NCBI GenBank assembly: GCA_025504975.1
Contig: JANUWI010000001.1
Location: 4,774,001 to 4,838,000 of the forward strand
Direction of reading: 5' to 3'
Origin: Plenodomus lindquistii
Taxonomy: Eukaryota > Ascomycota > Dothideomycetes > Pleosporales > Leptosphaeriaceae
DNA length: 64,000 bases
Below are positions 11,153-22,730 of the stretch, in pieces. The translations under genes were made by a program, and so were the position numbers. Numbering within the stretch: position 1 is the stretch's first letter; each line of letters starts with the position of its first letter. The notes beneath the pieces are model-generated. The model did no database searches and had not been told where the DNA came from. It saw only the letters and a list, made by a program, of their open reading frames with translations.

Positions 11153-12066
11153 ATGTTCAGGAACAACTACGACAACGATTCAGTCACTTTCTCGCCCCAG
11201 GGCCGCATATTCCAGGTCGAGTACGCGCAAGAGGCGGTCAAGCAGGGTTCGGTGGTTGTTGGTATCGTTAGCAAGACACACGCTGTGCTCGCAGCAATCA
11301 AGGTATGTGTGTGACAGTAGGCTAGAAAGTGCATTGACACTTGGTCATGTTCAAGGCGTTGTAATTGCAAATCGATCTACTGCAGGATATTAAGAGCAGA
11401 TGACATACGCTATTGTAACCAAGACCTCCACTAATTCGTCGACAGCGAAACGCCGAAGAACTCTCGTCGTACCAGAAGAAGATCATCCCGATAGATTCTC
11501 ACTATGGTGTCGCTCTTGCCGGTCTCGCCTCAGATGCCCGCGTCCTCTCCAACTTCATGAAACAGCAATCGCTTGCCTCTCGCCTGACATACGACCGCGC
11601 CATCCCACTCTCTGAGATCACCTCTCGCATTGCAGACCGCGCGCAGACCAACACCCAGCAGTACGGACGGAGACCATACGGCGTTGGACTGCTCATCGCC
11701 GGCGTCGACGCGAAGGGCCCGCACCTGTTCGAGTTCCAGCCCAGTGGCGTTACACAGGAGATGGTTGCTTGCGGTATCGGGGCCAGGAGTCAGATGGCGA
11801 GGACATACCTTGAGAGGCATTTGGACGAATTCGACGGCGCCAGCAGGGAAGACCTGATCAAGCACGCATTGAGGGCTCTTAAGGAATCGCTCTCGCAGGA
11901 CAAGGAGTTGACAGTCGACAACACCAGTGTTGGTATCGGGGGCATCGGCGAGAACTTTGCGCTCTTTGAGGGACAGGACATTGCTGAGTGGCTGGACACA
12001 ACTTTCGAGAACAAAGAGGGGGGCGATGAGGCTGAGGGCGGTGACGCCATGGAGACCGACTCATGA
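11153..12066 (+). CDS. PRE5: 20S proteasome subunit alpha-6 (Pre5 / PSMA1)
   Basis: Alpha-ring subunit of the 20S proteasome core, in cytosol and nucleus; structural and gate-forming, not proteolytic. Exons 11153-11302 and 11446-12066 (143-base intron GTATGT...GACAG) give 256 residues. The N-terminus MFRNNYDNDSVTFSPQGRIFQVEYA is the alpha-type signature, with EAVKQGS typical of this subunit. Further matches are SYQKKI, YGRRPYGVGLLIAG and GARSQMARTYLERH. The acidic tail (GGDEAEGGDAMETD) resembles C-termini of alpha-type subunits. Distinguished from other alpha subunits by the MFRN start and the RRPYGVGLLIAG block. Confidence 0.95.
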
Positions 12067-12455
12067 AGCCGTTCTCAGTGATGCAGCATGGAGATCTAGT
12101 TAGGAGTACTGCACTACCGAGTACAAACTACATGCAGCCCGAGCGTGTGCAATGCGGGCGGCGATGCAGTAGATCATGATAATGCTCCGCCAACGAGCGG
12201 TTGGCTATGAAAATGAAATGAACATCATACCTCGAGAGCCAGCACCTAGATCAGCTTTGCAAGAGAAACTTACCTGCAGGTGGTGACTATAACACAGGGC
12301 ATGTACTCTAAACGTCCTCCGCAGAGCAACCCTATCACGTGACGCCGCTCCCAAGCTCCGAGCCGCATCCGCGAAATCTCGCCGGACAGCTCCAGCAACC
12401 TTCAACAACCCAACACCGTCCCTACCCAACCGAACCCCCGCATCCCACCATCACA
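12067..12455. other. Intergenic PRE5 to ATP15
   Basis: A 389-base gap with the PRE5 3' end and the ATP15 promoter. Nothing specific is recognised. Confidence 0.5.
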
Positions 12456-12820
12456 ATGGCAGCCGCGTGGAAAGCAGCCGGTCTCTCGTACGCCACGATC
12501 CCCTCTCCCGCCGCGGGAGCCGTCGCAATTGCCCTTCCGGCCAGACTAACCATTCCAAACAGTTACAACCGCTACGTCGCCGTCGCAGCGCGTGTCGTGC
12601 GTCGCTCGCTCAACGAGGACAAGCGCATTATTGCCGAACGAAGGGGAGAGAGCGAATTGAGGTTCGCCAAGTGGGAGGTGAGTTTGCGGATATACTGGGA
12701 TGTGGTCAAAGAGCACAGGCTAATGTGTGGATTGGACAGAACGGCAAGCAGGGCGAGAGCAAGGAGTTGAACGCTGCGGCGCTTCAGGCACAGGCTGATG
12801 CGCAAAAGGCTTCTGCATAG
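12456..12820 (+). CDS. ATP15: Mitochondrial F1 ATP synthase subunit epsilon
   Basis: Tiny central-stalk subunit of mitochondrial F1Fo ATP synthase. Three exons (12456-12487, 12563-12677, 12740-12820) give 75 residues, the usual size for fungal epsilon. Introns are 75 bases (GTACGC...AACAG) and 62 bases (GTGAGT...GACAG). The spliced product reads MAAAWKAAGLSYNRYVAVAA, then ARVVRRSLNEDKR, AERRGESELRFAKWE and NGKQGESK, which is the family pattern. Reading through the first intron would insert an alanine-proline stretch foreign to the family, so splicing there is required. Confidence 0.9.
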
Positions 12821-13116
12821 ATGCGCTAGCCATGTGAACCAAGGCGGAAGGGGTGGAGGATGATGAGAGTGTATATTCTGTACTATCAACAACGACAGAA
12901 GGAGACTAAATGTCTCTGCAGAGGGAATCAAAACCCATTGCAGCCTCTACATCATCATGCTTCCATAACTGTGATTGTGTAATACCTGGAATTGCGTGGT
13001 GAGATAGACGTGATTTTCAATGCTGTGTCTCTCCAACCCACGCCATCCCATCCACACATGCAAGTGCAATCCGGCTCACACTTTTGTCCGCATCGGCAAC
13101 GACTCCACCTCACAAC

Positions 13117-15806
13117 ATGGCAGATGCAGGAGATGCCTCTCTGAGCCACGACAGCACAACCCCTGCCGAAACCGCTATTCCGAAAGCCGTTGGTGCCAGT
13201 AATATCCTTCTTTCTCGCATGCAAATCGTGATGGTACTAACATGTAGCAGGTCCCGCACAAGCGCAAGAGTCCGCACCCGCTGTCGAGCAGCATGCAGCA
13301 ACTGCTGACCTGCCGCTGAGACCATCAAGAGCGCCGGTGGGAGGCTATCAGCCTAGGATTCATGATGTGACTGCCAAGTTTACTAGGGCTTGTAATGGTA
13401 TGTTTGTTCTTCGTTTCTGGGGTGAGGGGTCGGGGGCGCATCGCGGGGTTGCTGATGAGAGATGTTTGTTCACGTATATCGGACGAGGCATACCGACTGG
13501 GACTATTGGGATTAATCCGAAGTGTTGCTAACAGTATAACAGCCCTTCAAGTCGGACGGCTTGTCAAAGATGAGGATTTTACGCTCTTTGAGTCCATTGG
13601 GGCTATCGAGGTGAACTTCTCCCACGTAATTACTACAACCATGAGGCTAATAGTACAATCAGATCATGGACTCGAAAATGGACAGCGGTTTTCTCGAACC
13701 AGGGGAAACGCTAGAAGATGACTATGATACTCTAGCACCTCTACTGCCAGAAGAACTCATCGGCATCATGGATCAACTTCTCTGTCATGAAATGGCATGG
13801 CATACAGGCTACCCGTTGTCCCAAACGCTCTTCACTTCAATGTACATTGACAAGCTACTCTGGCCAGAAGTCAAGGTACTGGAACAAGCACAATTCTACC
13901 GCGGTAATATATCCGACGACAAACGCCCTGGACCGCTGTTGGAGGTGCTAAGAGCGTATTGTTTGGCGGTGATCAAGGGGTGTGACTTTGTGATAGCGAA
14001 GATTACGAGTAGAGATTACTTTGAAGAGGAGGACTTTTGCACGAATACTTATAACAGAGTTCTATTCATGAATATGCCGATGGATGTGTTTTTGAGGGAG
14101 TTGGATGCTGCCGTGGAGGTTATACAAGAGTATGTTACGCGGTCCACACACTCTACATCAGCCTGTTAATGTTCAACAGCACCGATCTGAAAATCGAAGA
14201 CACCATCCGAGCAGCGATTCTCTCTCGATTAGAGTTCAGAAAGTTTTTCCTCCGCGCTCTCGACATCGACCTCTCACTCAGCCAGATCCCCTATTCCTGG
14301 CCCCCTGTCCTTGAAAGTCTCCAAAACATAAAGACTTCACATGACCTCGGCAAAGCCGTTCCAGGAGCGTTCAGTTCTAAGATTCAGCGTCGCCTGGCAT
14401 CTACTGTCCCACCTCGCCCTATTGTCGACCTCTCCTTCACAGACACAACAACACAGCTTCAAAACCTAATATCCGATTGCACTGAAGCAACACGGTTTGC
14501 CGAACTTCCCCAGGACCCTCTGGAATATCAATCGTTCCTCTGGTACTTTGCCTCACGCAGTCCCGCCCCTTTGCCATACGCAAGATCCTATCTCGCAACC
14601 CTACTCTTCCACCCCGACGTCCTTCAATCCTCCGTCTCCTTACCACTGGAAGACGTAAAAGCCCTCGTCCTCCCCGCATCCCCTCTCCTCGACCCAACAA
14701 ACTGGACCCTCTCACCACCCCGAAACCCCACGTTGCCCAAACCCCCACGTCTCCAGTTTGCCCTCCTCATTGACGAATTCGTCGAGCGCGCCGGCCAGGC
14801 ATACCTCGACCTCTGGGTCTGCCTAGGGCAAAACCGATGTCGTCTTCGACGTATGCTATCCCACGTAATCGTCGGATGGGACAACCTGCAAGCCGACGCC
14901 TCCCTCATCGACAGCGACATCAGCCAAGCCGCCTCATCCCTAAACATCCGCTCAGAGATCATGCCCTTCAGCCTAAGCACATGGGTCTACGCGCGAAAAC
15001 TCTGGATGATCGCACAAGTCATAAAAATGGGCTTCGAGCAATCCATCTACCTCCCCGACGAATACGGAGCAATGTACCTCTTCCTCTCCCTCATTTCCAC
15101 ACGGCGCAAAGAACTCTTGAAACGCGTGCAAGACTTCACTTCCACCCGGCGCGCCACGCTTCTCCGCACAAACCCCACACATTTCCGCGACGCAGCACAG
15201 GACCTCGACGCCAACAATGTGTATGTGCAAAGCCTCCTCGCAGAAGCAGAAGCGACATCGTGTCTCGCTCTCGCGCTAGCACACTTTTACACAACACTAC
15301 TATATCTACGCCTCCTCCCCCTTCCCCTACGCCCCTTTAGCACACCGAAATTGCGCTACGAACTCCGCATGAAACCCTTTCTCGCGCTGTCACCGCCCGA
15401 AGCCCCGCCGTACGACGACTTTGAACAACATACACAGCCGTACGGCCCGTTTGACGCGCCAGACGCGCAGTTTGAAACGGATGTCAGAAATGGAGGGAGT
15501 GGCTTGTGGAGCGAGATTGAGGCGCAGATTAGAAATGCGAAGGAGGCGTTTGGCGAGGTCAAGAGACTAGGGGCAGCGGCGGCGAGGGCGCAGGGTGTGG
15601 GGGGGCAGTGGGGGAGGGGCGTGCAGAGTGGGTTGGCGAGTTGTGTGGCGTTGGGGGTTGCGGTTGCGGGGGTCAAAGGGGTGGTTGTTGGGAAGGGGGC
15701 AGGGGGAGGGGAGGAGGGGTTGGGGGTTAGGGTTGAGGTTCCGGAGGCGGGGGTCGGGAAGAGGTATGATGAGGGGTGGGTGGTTGTTAGGGTTGTCAAG
15801 GTTTAG
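13117..15806 (+). CDS. MAK10: NatC N-acetyltransferase auxiliary subunit (Mak10 / NAA35)
   Basis: Large auxiliary subunit of NatC, the complex that acetylates protein N-termini starting Met-Leu/Ile/Phe. Five exons: 13117-13198, 13251-13397, 13543-13610, 13663-14129 and 14180-15806, about 796 residues. Introns are 52, 145, 52 and 50 bases; the first acceptor could be TAG at 13247 or CAG at 13250, both in frame. Family signature IMDSKMDSGFLEPGE starts in exon 4, followed by EELIGIMDQLLCHEMAWHTGYPLSQTLFT and the FNSTDLKIEDT helix region. Exon 5 carries the long helical body. The last ~60 residues (15590 onward) are Gly/Val-rich and unlike the rest, possibly a species-specific tail. Confidence 0.9.
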
Positions 15807-16357
15807 GCGGCGATGGGGAGATGAAACATGAATAAGTTGTGTGTGCTGAAAAGACGTTGAATCGACCGATTACACTTGCATGTGAAGTCTTTTCTTCTCT
15901 TCCCATACTACAGCGCTCGAGTTCCCTATAAACAAACCCAGGGGTATCACATCATAACGAACGCGCCAAAAACTCCCCCTCCCACATCTCGCCCGCAGAC
16001 GTGTCCAATCCAAGACTCGAAACCTCCGCACCCAGCTCCTACGACCCAACATCCCCACCATCAACCCTTATACTTCCTCAACGTCTTTTCCGCAACTCTC
16101 TTCACGCTCCTCGCGCTGATCCCGCGTTCACCGTGCTGTTTACTCTTGATGCTTGCTTCGTTGATCAATCTATTTTTGATATTAGCCCATATACCTCCTT
16201 TCCCCATCACACATCTCCGTCGCCTCATCCCAACCCCATCCCCAAGGCAAGGCCAGGCCAGAAAAAAAAATACAACGCGTGGTAGAATGGGTGGTAACAT
16301 ACTCCTGCATAAACAGCATGTAGTTTAGATATATCTGTCATCATGTCAGCGAAATCA

Positions 16358-16483
16358 CTCTTCTTCTTCTTCTTTCCCCCTTTCTCCCTTTCTCCCCTTC
16401 TCCTTCTCCTTCTCCATCTCCCCTTTTGTCATTCCTCCCCTCTCATCTTCATTCTTCACCTCTTCTTTTCCTCTCCTTTCTCA
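16358..16483 (+). repeat. Polypyrimidine tract (CTT/CCTTCTC type)
   Basis: About 125 bases almost free of purines on the plus strand, built from TTC, CTTCTC and CCCTTTCTC units. Such tracts can form triplex DNA in vitro; a role here is not shown. Confidence 0.8.
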
Positions 16484-16504
16484 AAACCGCCAGACTTCTG
16501 TACT

Positions 16505-16526
16505 TTACTATACTATACTATACTAT
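16505..16526 (+). repeat. TACTA-type pentanucleotide microsatellite
   Basis: Four to five head-to-tail ACTAT units just after the pyrimidine tract. Confidence 0.8.
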
Positions 16527-16695
16527 GTGTCTGTGGGAGAGACATCGAAAAAAAACATACCAAAATATCCACATTCTTGCTAACCGGCCGATTCGCATGC
16601 GCTTTTACTATCTTCTTGAGTGTGGCGCGGGGGTACAATGTCGTTGGCATTGTTGTTTGGTTTCTTGGGCTGATTTATTTCCTCTTCTTTTTGTT

Positions 16696-16708
16696 GCGCG
16701 CGCGCGCG
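16696..16708 (+). repeat. GC dinucleotide run
   Basis: An uninterrupted alternating G and C run of about 13 bases followed by a GA-rich run; alternating CG is prone to Z-form DNA. Confidence 0.7.
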
Positions 16709-16829
16709 AGGGAGAGAGAGGTGAGATGGGGGGTTTGTTTGTTTTGTGGGGTGGTGTTGGGGCTGAGTGGGGGAGGGATGGGAGTCAGGGCTGTTGATGC
16801 GTGTGGTTGTCTGTGTTTATGTGGAGTTG

Positions 16830-16851
16830 TTGATGATGATGATGATGATGG
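16830..16851 (+). repeat. GAT trinucleotide microsatellite
   Basis: Seven consecutive GAT/TGA units, the fourth simple repeat within 500 bases. Confidence 0.8.
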
Positions 16852-17234
16852 GGGTTGACGTGTAGATGTGGTCTGTGCGTGGACGCGTTCGCACGTGAAT
16901 CTTTTGCGCAAACTGCAGGTGGGCAATCGTGTTTGTGCATAGCTACGCAATGGCTTGTGTTTCACGTCCATAGTTCAGTACAATGTAGGATATGTTCCCT
17001 CATGGACTTTGAAAATGGCCGCGATATGATGAAAATGCCATAGCCCATGACATCAGCATGGAAACAGCATAGTAAACGCTGCATCATTGTGCTAAAGAAT
17101 TTGAACAAAAAACTTTCTTCTCATATGAGAAACGACATCTATCTGGGGACTATCACAGGATAATGGTACACACAGAGCCCCCTAAGCCAAAGATCTTCAC
17201 TAACATCTAAACTGCGCTGGATATTTGACGGTAT

Positions 17235-18817
17235 TTACACCTTGAGGCCGAGATCCTCAGCATATGGTAGGACGAACAGGTCACCAACAGATGATACTGA
17301 GGCTCTGCTCTCGAGCAGTTCCTTGGCAGCCTGGAACAACGTTAGCACATGGTATTAGTTAAAGTGGTATTTGGTATAACATACCTTCTTGACAGCCTCT
17401 TCTGAGACACTGTCGACAGCCTTGGCAACATCGTCAATCTGGTACGCCTTGGTGTTGTGGATAAGACCGTTGCCAGTGAGTTCGAGGCCAGCGCGAATGT
17501 CCTGGCCATTCTCAAGCTCCTTGAACTTGGCAGCAGCCTTTGCCTTGGAGAACTCGTCGCTCGAGATCTCGCCAGCGGCAATCTTCTGGATAGCCTTGAC
17601 GGCAGCCTCAGCGGTAGCAGCGACGGCCTTGGCGGATCCAGTGATGGTGGTGTAGAGAAGACCAGCGTCGGAGTAGATGGCGCTGGTGGTGGTGACCTTT
17701 GCTCCTGGAGCAGCAGCGTTGGCGAGCTTGGTGAAGCCTGACGACCACTTGATGGCAGACTGTCCACCGAGAAGGGAGCTGAGGACAGCGAGCTCGGGCT
17801 TGTAGAACTTGCCGGTAAAGGAGCTGGAGCCGGGGAAACCAATGACCATGGCGTTGCCGCCGGCGTGCGCAATGCGCTCCTCACCACCGTAGTACTTGCT
17901 CTGCGCAGCGCCGGTGCTTGACTCTTCAATGGCTGAGTTGGGGACGCCGTCAAAGAACTCGCCCACCCACTTGGAGAAGTCGCCGTGGTCGGCACCATTG
18001 GCGACAACAGCAAAGTTGGGCTTGGCGTAGGCAATCTTGGAGTAGTATTCAATGGTCTGGGCGTCGAGGTACTTTGTGTAGGGGACGGTCGAGGAGGAGG
18101 CAGTTGGGACGCCGAGGCCGCGGTGGAAGGCCAGGCTGTGGACCGAGTTGGTGGCCATGGCAGTGACGTCGGCGAGGAAGCGCTGGTGGGCGAAGTGGAT
18201 CAGAGGAAGGACCTCTTCGTTGTAGACGTGGGCTGCTCCAGTCAGTTGGCGGGTTCCATCTCATGTGCGGCGGGAGGAAGAGGAGAGCGTACGCTGGTAC
18301 TTTGTGGAGCTGGCAACCTCGCCGAGCAGCTCGACAAAGTAGGGCAGGTCGTCGCGGAGGAACTTTGCCTCGAGGACCAGGTTCTCGCGCGAGTGGTGGG
18401 CGCTGAGGGCAGCTCCGAGCAGCTCGGATTCGCGGACAATGCGGAGCGTGGACCGTCGCTCGGTTCCCTAGAGTGCAATTGCGCATCAGCAGAGCTCCCA
18501 CGTATCGCGTGGATCCATTGCATCCTCATGGCCCTCCTCAGCACGAATTGGCGTACCCGGAAAGCAAAGTTGGCAAGACCCTCGGTCAGGCCGGGCAGCG
18601 GCTGGAAGCGCGTGCCCGCCTTTGCGACGAGGGCCAGCGTCGTCGTGGGGCCGGCAAAGTCTCTGCTGGCATACTTGACGCCGTTGGCCTCGCCCGACTG
18701 GTACTGGAACGAGCCCGAGGCGGGTGCTGCGAGCCCACGGCGCTGAGTGGCCGGGCGGACGGCCTGCTGGCGGGCAATTCGGTGCGCGCCCCGGCAGGCG
18801 GTCGATCGGGAGAGCAT
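17235..18817 (-). CDS. QCR2: Cytochrome bc1 complex core protein 2
   Basis: Core subunit 2 of mitochondrial respiratory complex III, an inactive relative of the M16 mitochondrial processing peptidases. Four exons: 18817-18557, 18467-18293, 18232-17385 and 17330-17235, giving 459 residues. Introns are 89, 60 and 54 bases; the second acceptor may be CAG at 18233 or GAG three bases upstream. The N-terminus is Arg/Ala/Ser-rich without acidic residues, fitting a mitochondrial presequence. Then come YQSGEANGVKYASRDF, LALVAKAGTRFQPLPGLTEGLANFAF, and later HAGGNAMVIGFPGSS. The zinc-binding HxxEH motif of active M16 enzymes is absent, as expected for core 2. C-terminus LPYAEDLGLKV is typical. Divergent from RPC82. 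Confidence 0.93.
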
Positions 18818-19230
18818 GGTGAAGAGGGCGCCGGGCGGGGGGCTGGCAATGGGGGCGGCGGCGGCAATGGATGGGGGGGAGGGTGATGGCTCTTGCTCGT
18901 CGTGACGGGCCTGTGTTAGCGATGCTCGAGTTGAGGTTTCTTGCCAAGCCCTTCGGCACCGTCAGTCAGGCCTTTCGCTGCACGCTCAGTGGCCAGGCCG
19001 CCCGCCGTTTGGCTTTGGTCCCCCACCGCCGCCGCTACGATTCTTTGCCCATGTCCGCTGCTGCTGCTGCTGCTACTGCTGCTGCTGCTGCAATTACTAC
19101 AACCATTGCTATTCCCATTATTCTTCCCCCGCAAGCTCCCCATACCTCTTCCCCCCCCCTCACAACACGCAAATGTCTGCCCGGTAGCACTACAGCACCC
19201 TAGATATCTGGCAAATATCTAGGCCCAACC
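18818..19230. promoter_or_regulatory. Bidirectional promoter region QCR2 / RPC82 with GCT repeat
   Basis: A 413-base gap between divergent starts. It contains an imperfect GCT repeat at 19057-19091 (one ACT interruption). Part of it next to 18817 reads as Pro/Ala-rich frames that are not coding. Confidence 0.55.
19057..19091 (+). repeat. Imperfect GCT/CTG triplet repeat in promoter
   Basis: Eleven triplets, ten of them GCT with one ACT, in the shared upstream region of QCR2 and RPC82. Confidence 0.85.
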
Positions 19231-21407
19231 ATGTCTTACACCCAGCGCGAGACTCCGGTAAGAAGATGCGCCCGCGCGCCGAGCAATGCGCAAACAAGCA
19301 CCCATGGCCAACACACTACTCTAGATTCTTGCGGAGCTTTGCACTTACCTGGTCGAGGACGTCTACGGTGAACTGGCTGCGGTATGTCTAGGCACAACCA
19401 CTTTGGGCAGGCGCAGACTCACTTGCGCCTGGCCCATGTGCACCAACCTGGTCTGACTTCTCCCAGCGAGTATACTCGATCCTTGCCCGCCATGGTCGCC
19501 AGACACTCGCAGCAATTGCTCGCGCTTCCTACTTGAACAGCCGCCAGATCAAATACGGCCTCGTCATTCTCCTCCAGCAGCACCTCGTCTTCCACTCGGG
19601 CAACGATGCGCATGTCACCTACTATGAGATTGACTGGCAAAACTCCTACGCCATCGTGCGCTTTGGCAAAATCACCAAGCTGGTCGAGGATCGCTTTGGG
19701 AAAAAGGCCGCCAATGTCATGTCCAACCTTCTCGCTCTCGGCCATACTCGAATTGCAGATCTGAAAGAGGCCTACTTCCCACCAGAGACTGACAGTGACG
19801 ATGAGTCAGACAGCGCCGTAGTGAACGGAGCTGGCACCAAGCGGAAACGAAGCAACGGGGCACAGACGAACGGCACACCTGTCAAGACAAATGGCGCGGC
19901 CAACGGTCTTCCCTCTGAACTGAACGGTGTGAAGCCTGTCAACGGTGTACATGACGATGGAAAAGTCAACGGCGCAGCGCATATCAACGGCACAGAACAC
20001 GACCATGAGCAGGACGAAGACGAAATCAAGTCGGCTGGTGAGCTATACGACGTCATCAGGGAACTGATTGAGCGTGGATGGATCCGGACAGTCACAGACT
20101 CACAGTACCTCTCTCCTGGCGACCTACACGACATGCTGACACAAGAGGCCATTGAGGGAGACAATGCGGGCATACAGCCAACGGGCACAAAAGATAAGCT
20201 TGTAGTCCTCAAAGGGGCCCTGCGGCGCAAACGAGAGATGCGAGATAGCTGGCTTACAGTACCCAAACTCTCCCGACCCCAGGCCAATGGCACAGACTAT
20301 GGCAGTGCGAACAAGCGAGTCAAGATCAATGGAACCAATGGCTGGTCTGCAGGCGGTACCCCCTCCAGCGAAGACAATCTCGTCATCCGCGTCAACCCTG
20401 AGAAGATCGCCGTGGCCATGCGCACCGAACAGCTCGTCAGACTCGTCCAACAGCGCTCAGGCCATGTCACTGCGCACATATACCAGACGATGCTGCGAAT
20501 GCTCGAGTCTCATACACCACGCTGCTACGAGGAGTTTGTTGACCCTCCCGTGCCGGCGGATCAACAAGAAGACGCCGTCATCGATCCCAAGACCCTCGTA
20601 ACCGCCCGCGATGTCGCGAAACGTCTCAGCAATGACATCGACATCTGTGAGGGATTGGACCCTAATGCAATCGTGCAGATCACTCGAAAAGGGCATGTGC
20701 GCAGTTCGAATATCCTAAGTCACCCTATTGATCCCACCAAACTTAGTCTAGACGACAAGACAAGAATCGTCGACAAACACATTGTGCTTCTATCCGAGGA
20801 CCCATTCCACTTTGTGACCTGGCATTCACGCGCTGGCTATTCGCAATGGCACATCGAGTTCGAGGAGATTGCCAAGCAACTGATTCAGACCGAAGTCGAA
20901 AACACCATCTCAGCTAGAAAAGGCATGCTAGGTGTCAAATTGATCCGCGCTCTCCGAAAAAAGGGCAAACTCGACGAGCGCGCAACCTGCAACGCCATGA
21001 TGATGTCCGCAAACGACATCCGAGGCATCATCAACGACCTCACCGTCCAAGGCTTCGTCCAGACCCAAGAAATCCCCAAAGTCGAGCGAAGAGAAGCAAA
21101 ACACTCGTTACATCTCGTTTGGTACGACCGCCAACGAGCACGGGAAAAGTTGCTACACGACACATACAAAGGCATGGTGCGAATACTCCAGCGCATCGCC
21201 TTTGAACGCGACAAAGTCCAACCCTTGCTCAGCAAAGCCGAACGCTCCGACGTTGTAGGAAACGAAGAAAAGTGGCTTAGCAAAGGCGAACTGGATGCAT
21301 TGAGGAAGTGGAAAGAAGTACAGGAGAAGTTGCTGTTGCAATTGTTCCGAGAAGACGATTTAGTAGCGACGCTCCGCGACTTCCATGGACCGCTCATCTC
21401 GGCTTGA
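19231..21407 (+). CDS. RPC82: DNA-directed RNA polymerase III subunit RPC3
   Basis: Winged-helix subunit of RNA polymerase III, part of the Rpc82-Rpc34-Rpc31 subcomplex used for promoter opening. Exons 19231-19257, 19325-19381 and 19467-21407 (introns of 67 and 85 bases) give 674 residues. The N-terminus after splicing reads SYTQRETPILAELCTYLVEDVYGELAARVY and leads into the first winged helix (RHGRQTLAAIARAS, RQIKYGLVILLQQHL). Later winged helices are visible at GMLGVKLIRALRKKGKLDE and the LTVQGFVQTQEIPK block. Residues ~147-205 are a disordered insert with nine Asn-Gly pairs. The two small 5' exons are needed to recover the conserved start. Confidence 0.92.
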
Positions 21408-22730
21408 GGTACACGGTATAAGTGGCCCAGGGTGGGAAATCTCTGTGTGTGACTTGGCTTCGGCCTGCTTTGCCATCTAAGAAAAGAAAAAGCATTCCGG
21501 TATGGATTGATACCCTCTGCATCTGGGACGGAGTTTTTTTTTTGTTGGCCCCATCTTTACCTCTACGACACCTTGTCGTCGTGTATAGTAACTAGTCAGT
21601 CATATGTCCAATGAAGTAAAATCGCTGAATTTTTATATAAAAAGGGCCTGTTTGAAGGACATCGAGAGGAATAGTCCCTACATCCCGTTGCTCGCTCGTT
21701 TACAAGGATATCAATTGCAAGTACTTTTTGTCAAGGGGAGTCTGACTTTTTGATCTTTTGTTCAAGCGAGTGCTGTATATCCTTCTTTTCTCGCCATTAA
21801 ACCCCCAATAAAACATTTCCAACAATTTAAAACAGAGTAAGTGAGTTTGCGCGTGGTGCGTACTGGTACTTAGCTTGGATACTTTAGTCACTCAGTTTCC
21901 TGCACCGTCGGGTTTCATCGTGACGTTGTGCTGCTGCGGAGACTATTACATATAGATTCGTCTCTCGTGATAATGATTAACATGAAGAAGCATAGAGTTT
22001 TGGTACTTGCTATTGGGGTTGGTGTGGCTTGGGATGGGATTCGGCACGCGCGGATAGCAGTAAATGCGTGGGTGTGCGGGATGTATGTATGGTTTTGCAT
22101 AGAGTGGTTATGGATCTCGTATTTGATACTTTTAGTTTTTTGTTTGTACAAATGGTGTTTATTTAGATGAACAGGAACAGGAGAATTGGTCTGGTTGGTT
22201 CTGAGTTGTCTGGAGTAGCTATCGTACAAGATATACCATAGGTACCGCATGTTTTCACTTACAAAAGGATAAGGTGTAGAGGTAGTCAATCATGTATAAG
22301 CCATGTCTTAGCTAATTTAGCAGTATCCCATTGATCAACTATTTATTCTTTTACTTAAGTTATAGATCTACTACCCCCCCTTTTTTTTCCTATACCAAGT
22401 TCCTGTTCTTCAATATAATTTTCTGCTCGAGAAACATCTTGTAGAGACTATTTGGTTGTTATAAAGTGTTTTAAAGTAAAAGCATTATCCCTAAACTAGA
22501 CCTGCAGCTCTTACGCCGTACGCAGTAGCTAAATAGCTAAAAGTAAAGCGCTTATTAGTAAAAAGAAGGAAAATCTCGGTGAATTCAAAGCTCTCTATGG
22601 GATCCTGGCACCCTTTCCGTCGTATGTGCCAACAGGCGGTACTAGTTCGTAGACCGGAACGACTCCAGCACCTTTGTCCGGTTCTCTGCGTCGGCCATTG
22701 TTGTCTCTGTTTAGTGTACCCTCATCCCAC
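21408..22730. other. AT-rich intergenic region, possible decayed repeat
   Basis: A 1.3 kb gap with clear change in base composition: T runs at 21534-21544 and 22373-22390 and, from about 22290 to 22570, very many TA and TTA/TAA steps with few CG. No intact coding frame. It separates the housekeeping block from the STAND-domain gene and could be a RIP-mutated repeat remnant. Confidence 0.5.
22290..22575. repeat. Candidate RIP-degraded repeat fragment
   Basis: The stretch is AT-rich with repeated TAGCTAAATAGCTAAAAG-like words and excess TpA, the pattern left when C-to-T mutation at CpA acts on repeated DNA in ascomycetes. No transposon protein remains. Evidence is compositional only. Confidence 0.35.

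Larger units (their letters stand above)
15807..17234. other. Convergent spacer rich in simple repeats
   Basis: A 1.43 kb gap between the 3' ends of MAK10 and QCR2. It holds a pyrimidine-rich tract, a pentanucleotide repeat, a GC dinucleotide run and a GAT run (see the repeat entries). Open frames here are low complexity (polyPhe/polyLeu) and are not accepted as genes. Confidence 0.6.

Noticed and set aside
15357..15800. Minus-strand frame rich in Thr/Pro/Ala under MAK10
   Set aside because: Shadow of the GC-rich 3' end of the MAK10 coding exon.
16343..16858. A 171-codon frame rich in Phe, Leu and Ser
   Set aside because: It reads straight through the polypyrimidine and microsatellite tracts; low complexity, no conserved block.
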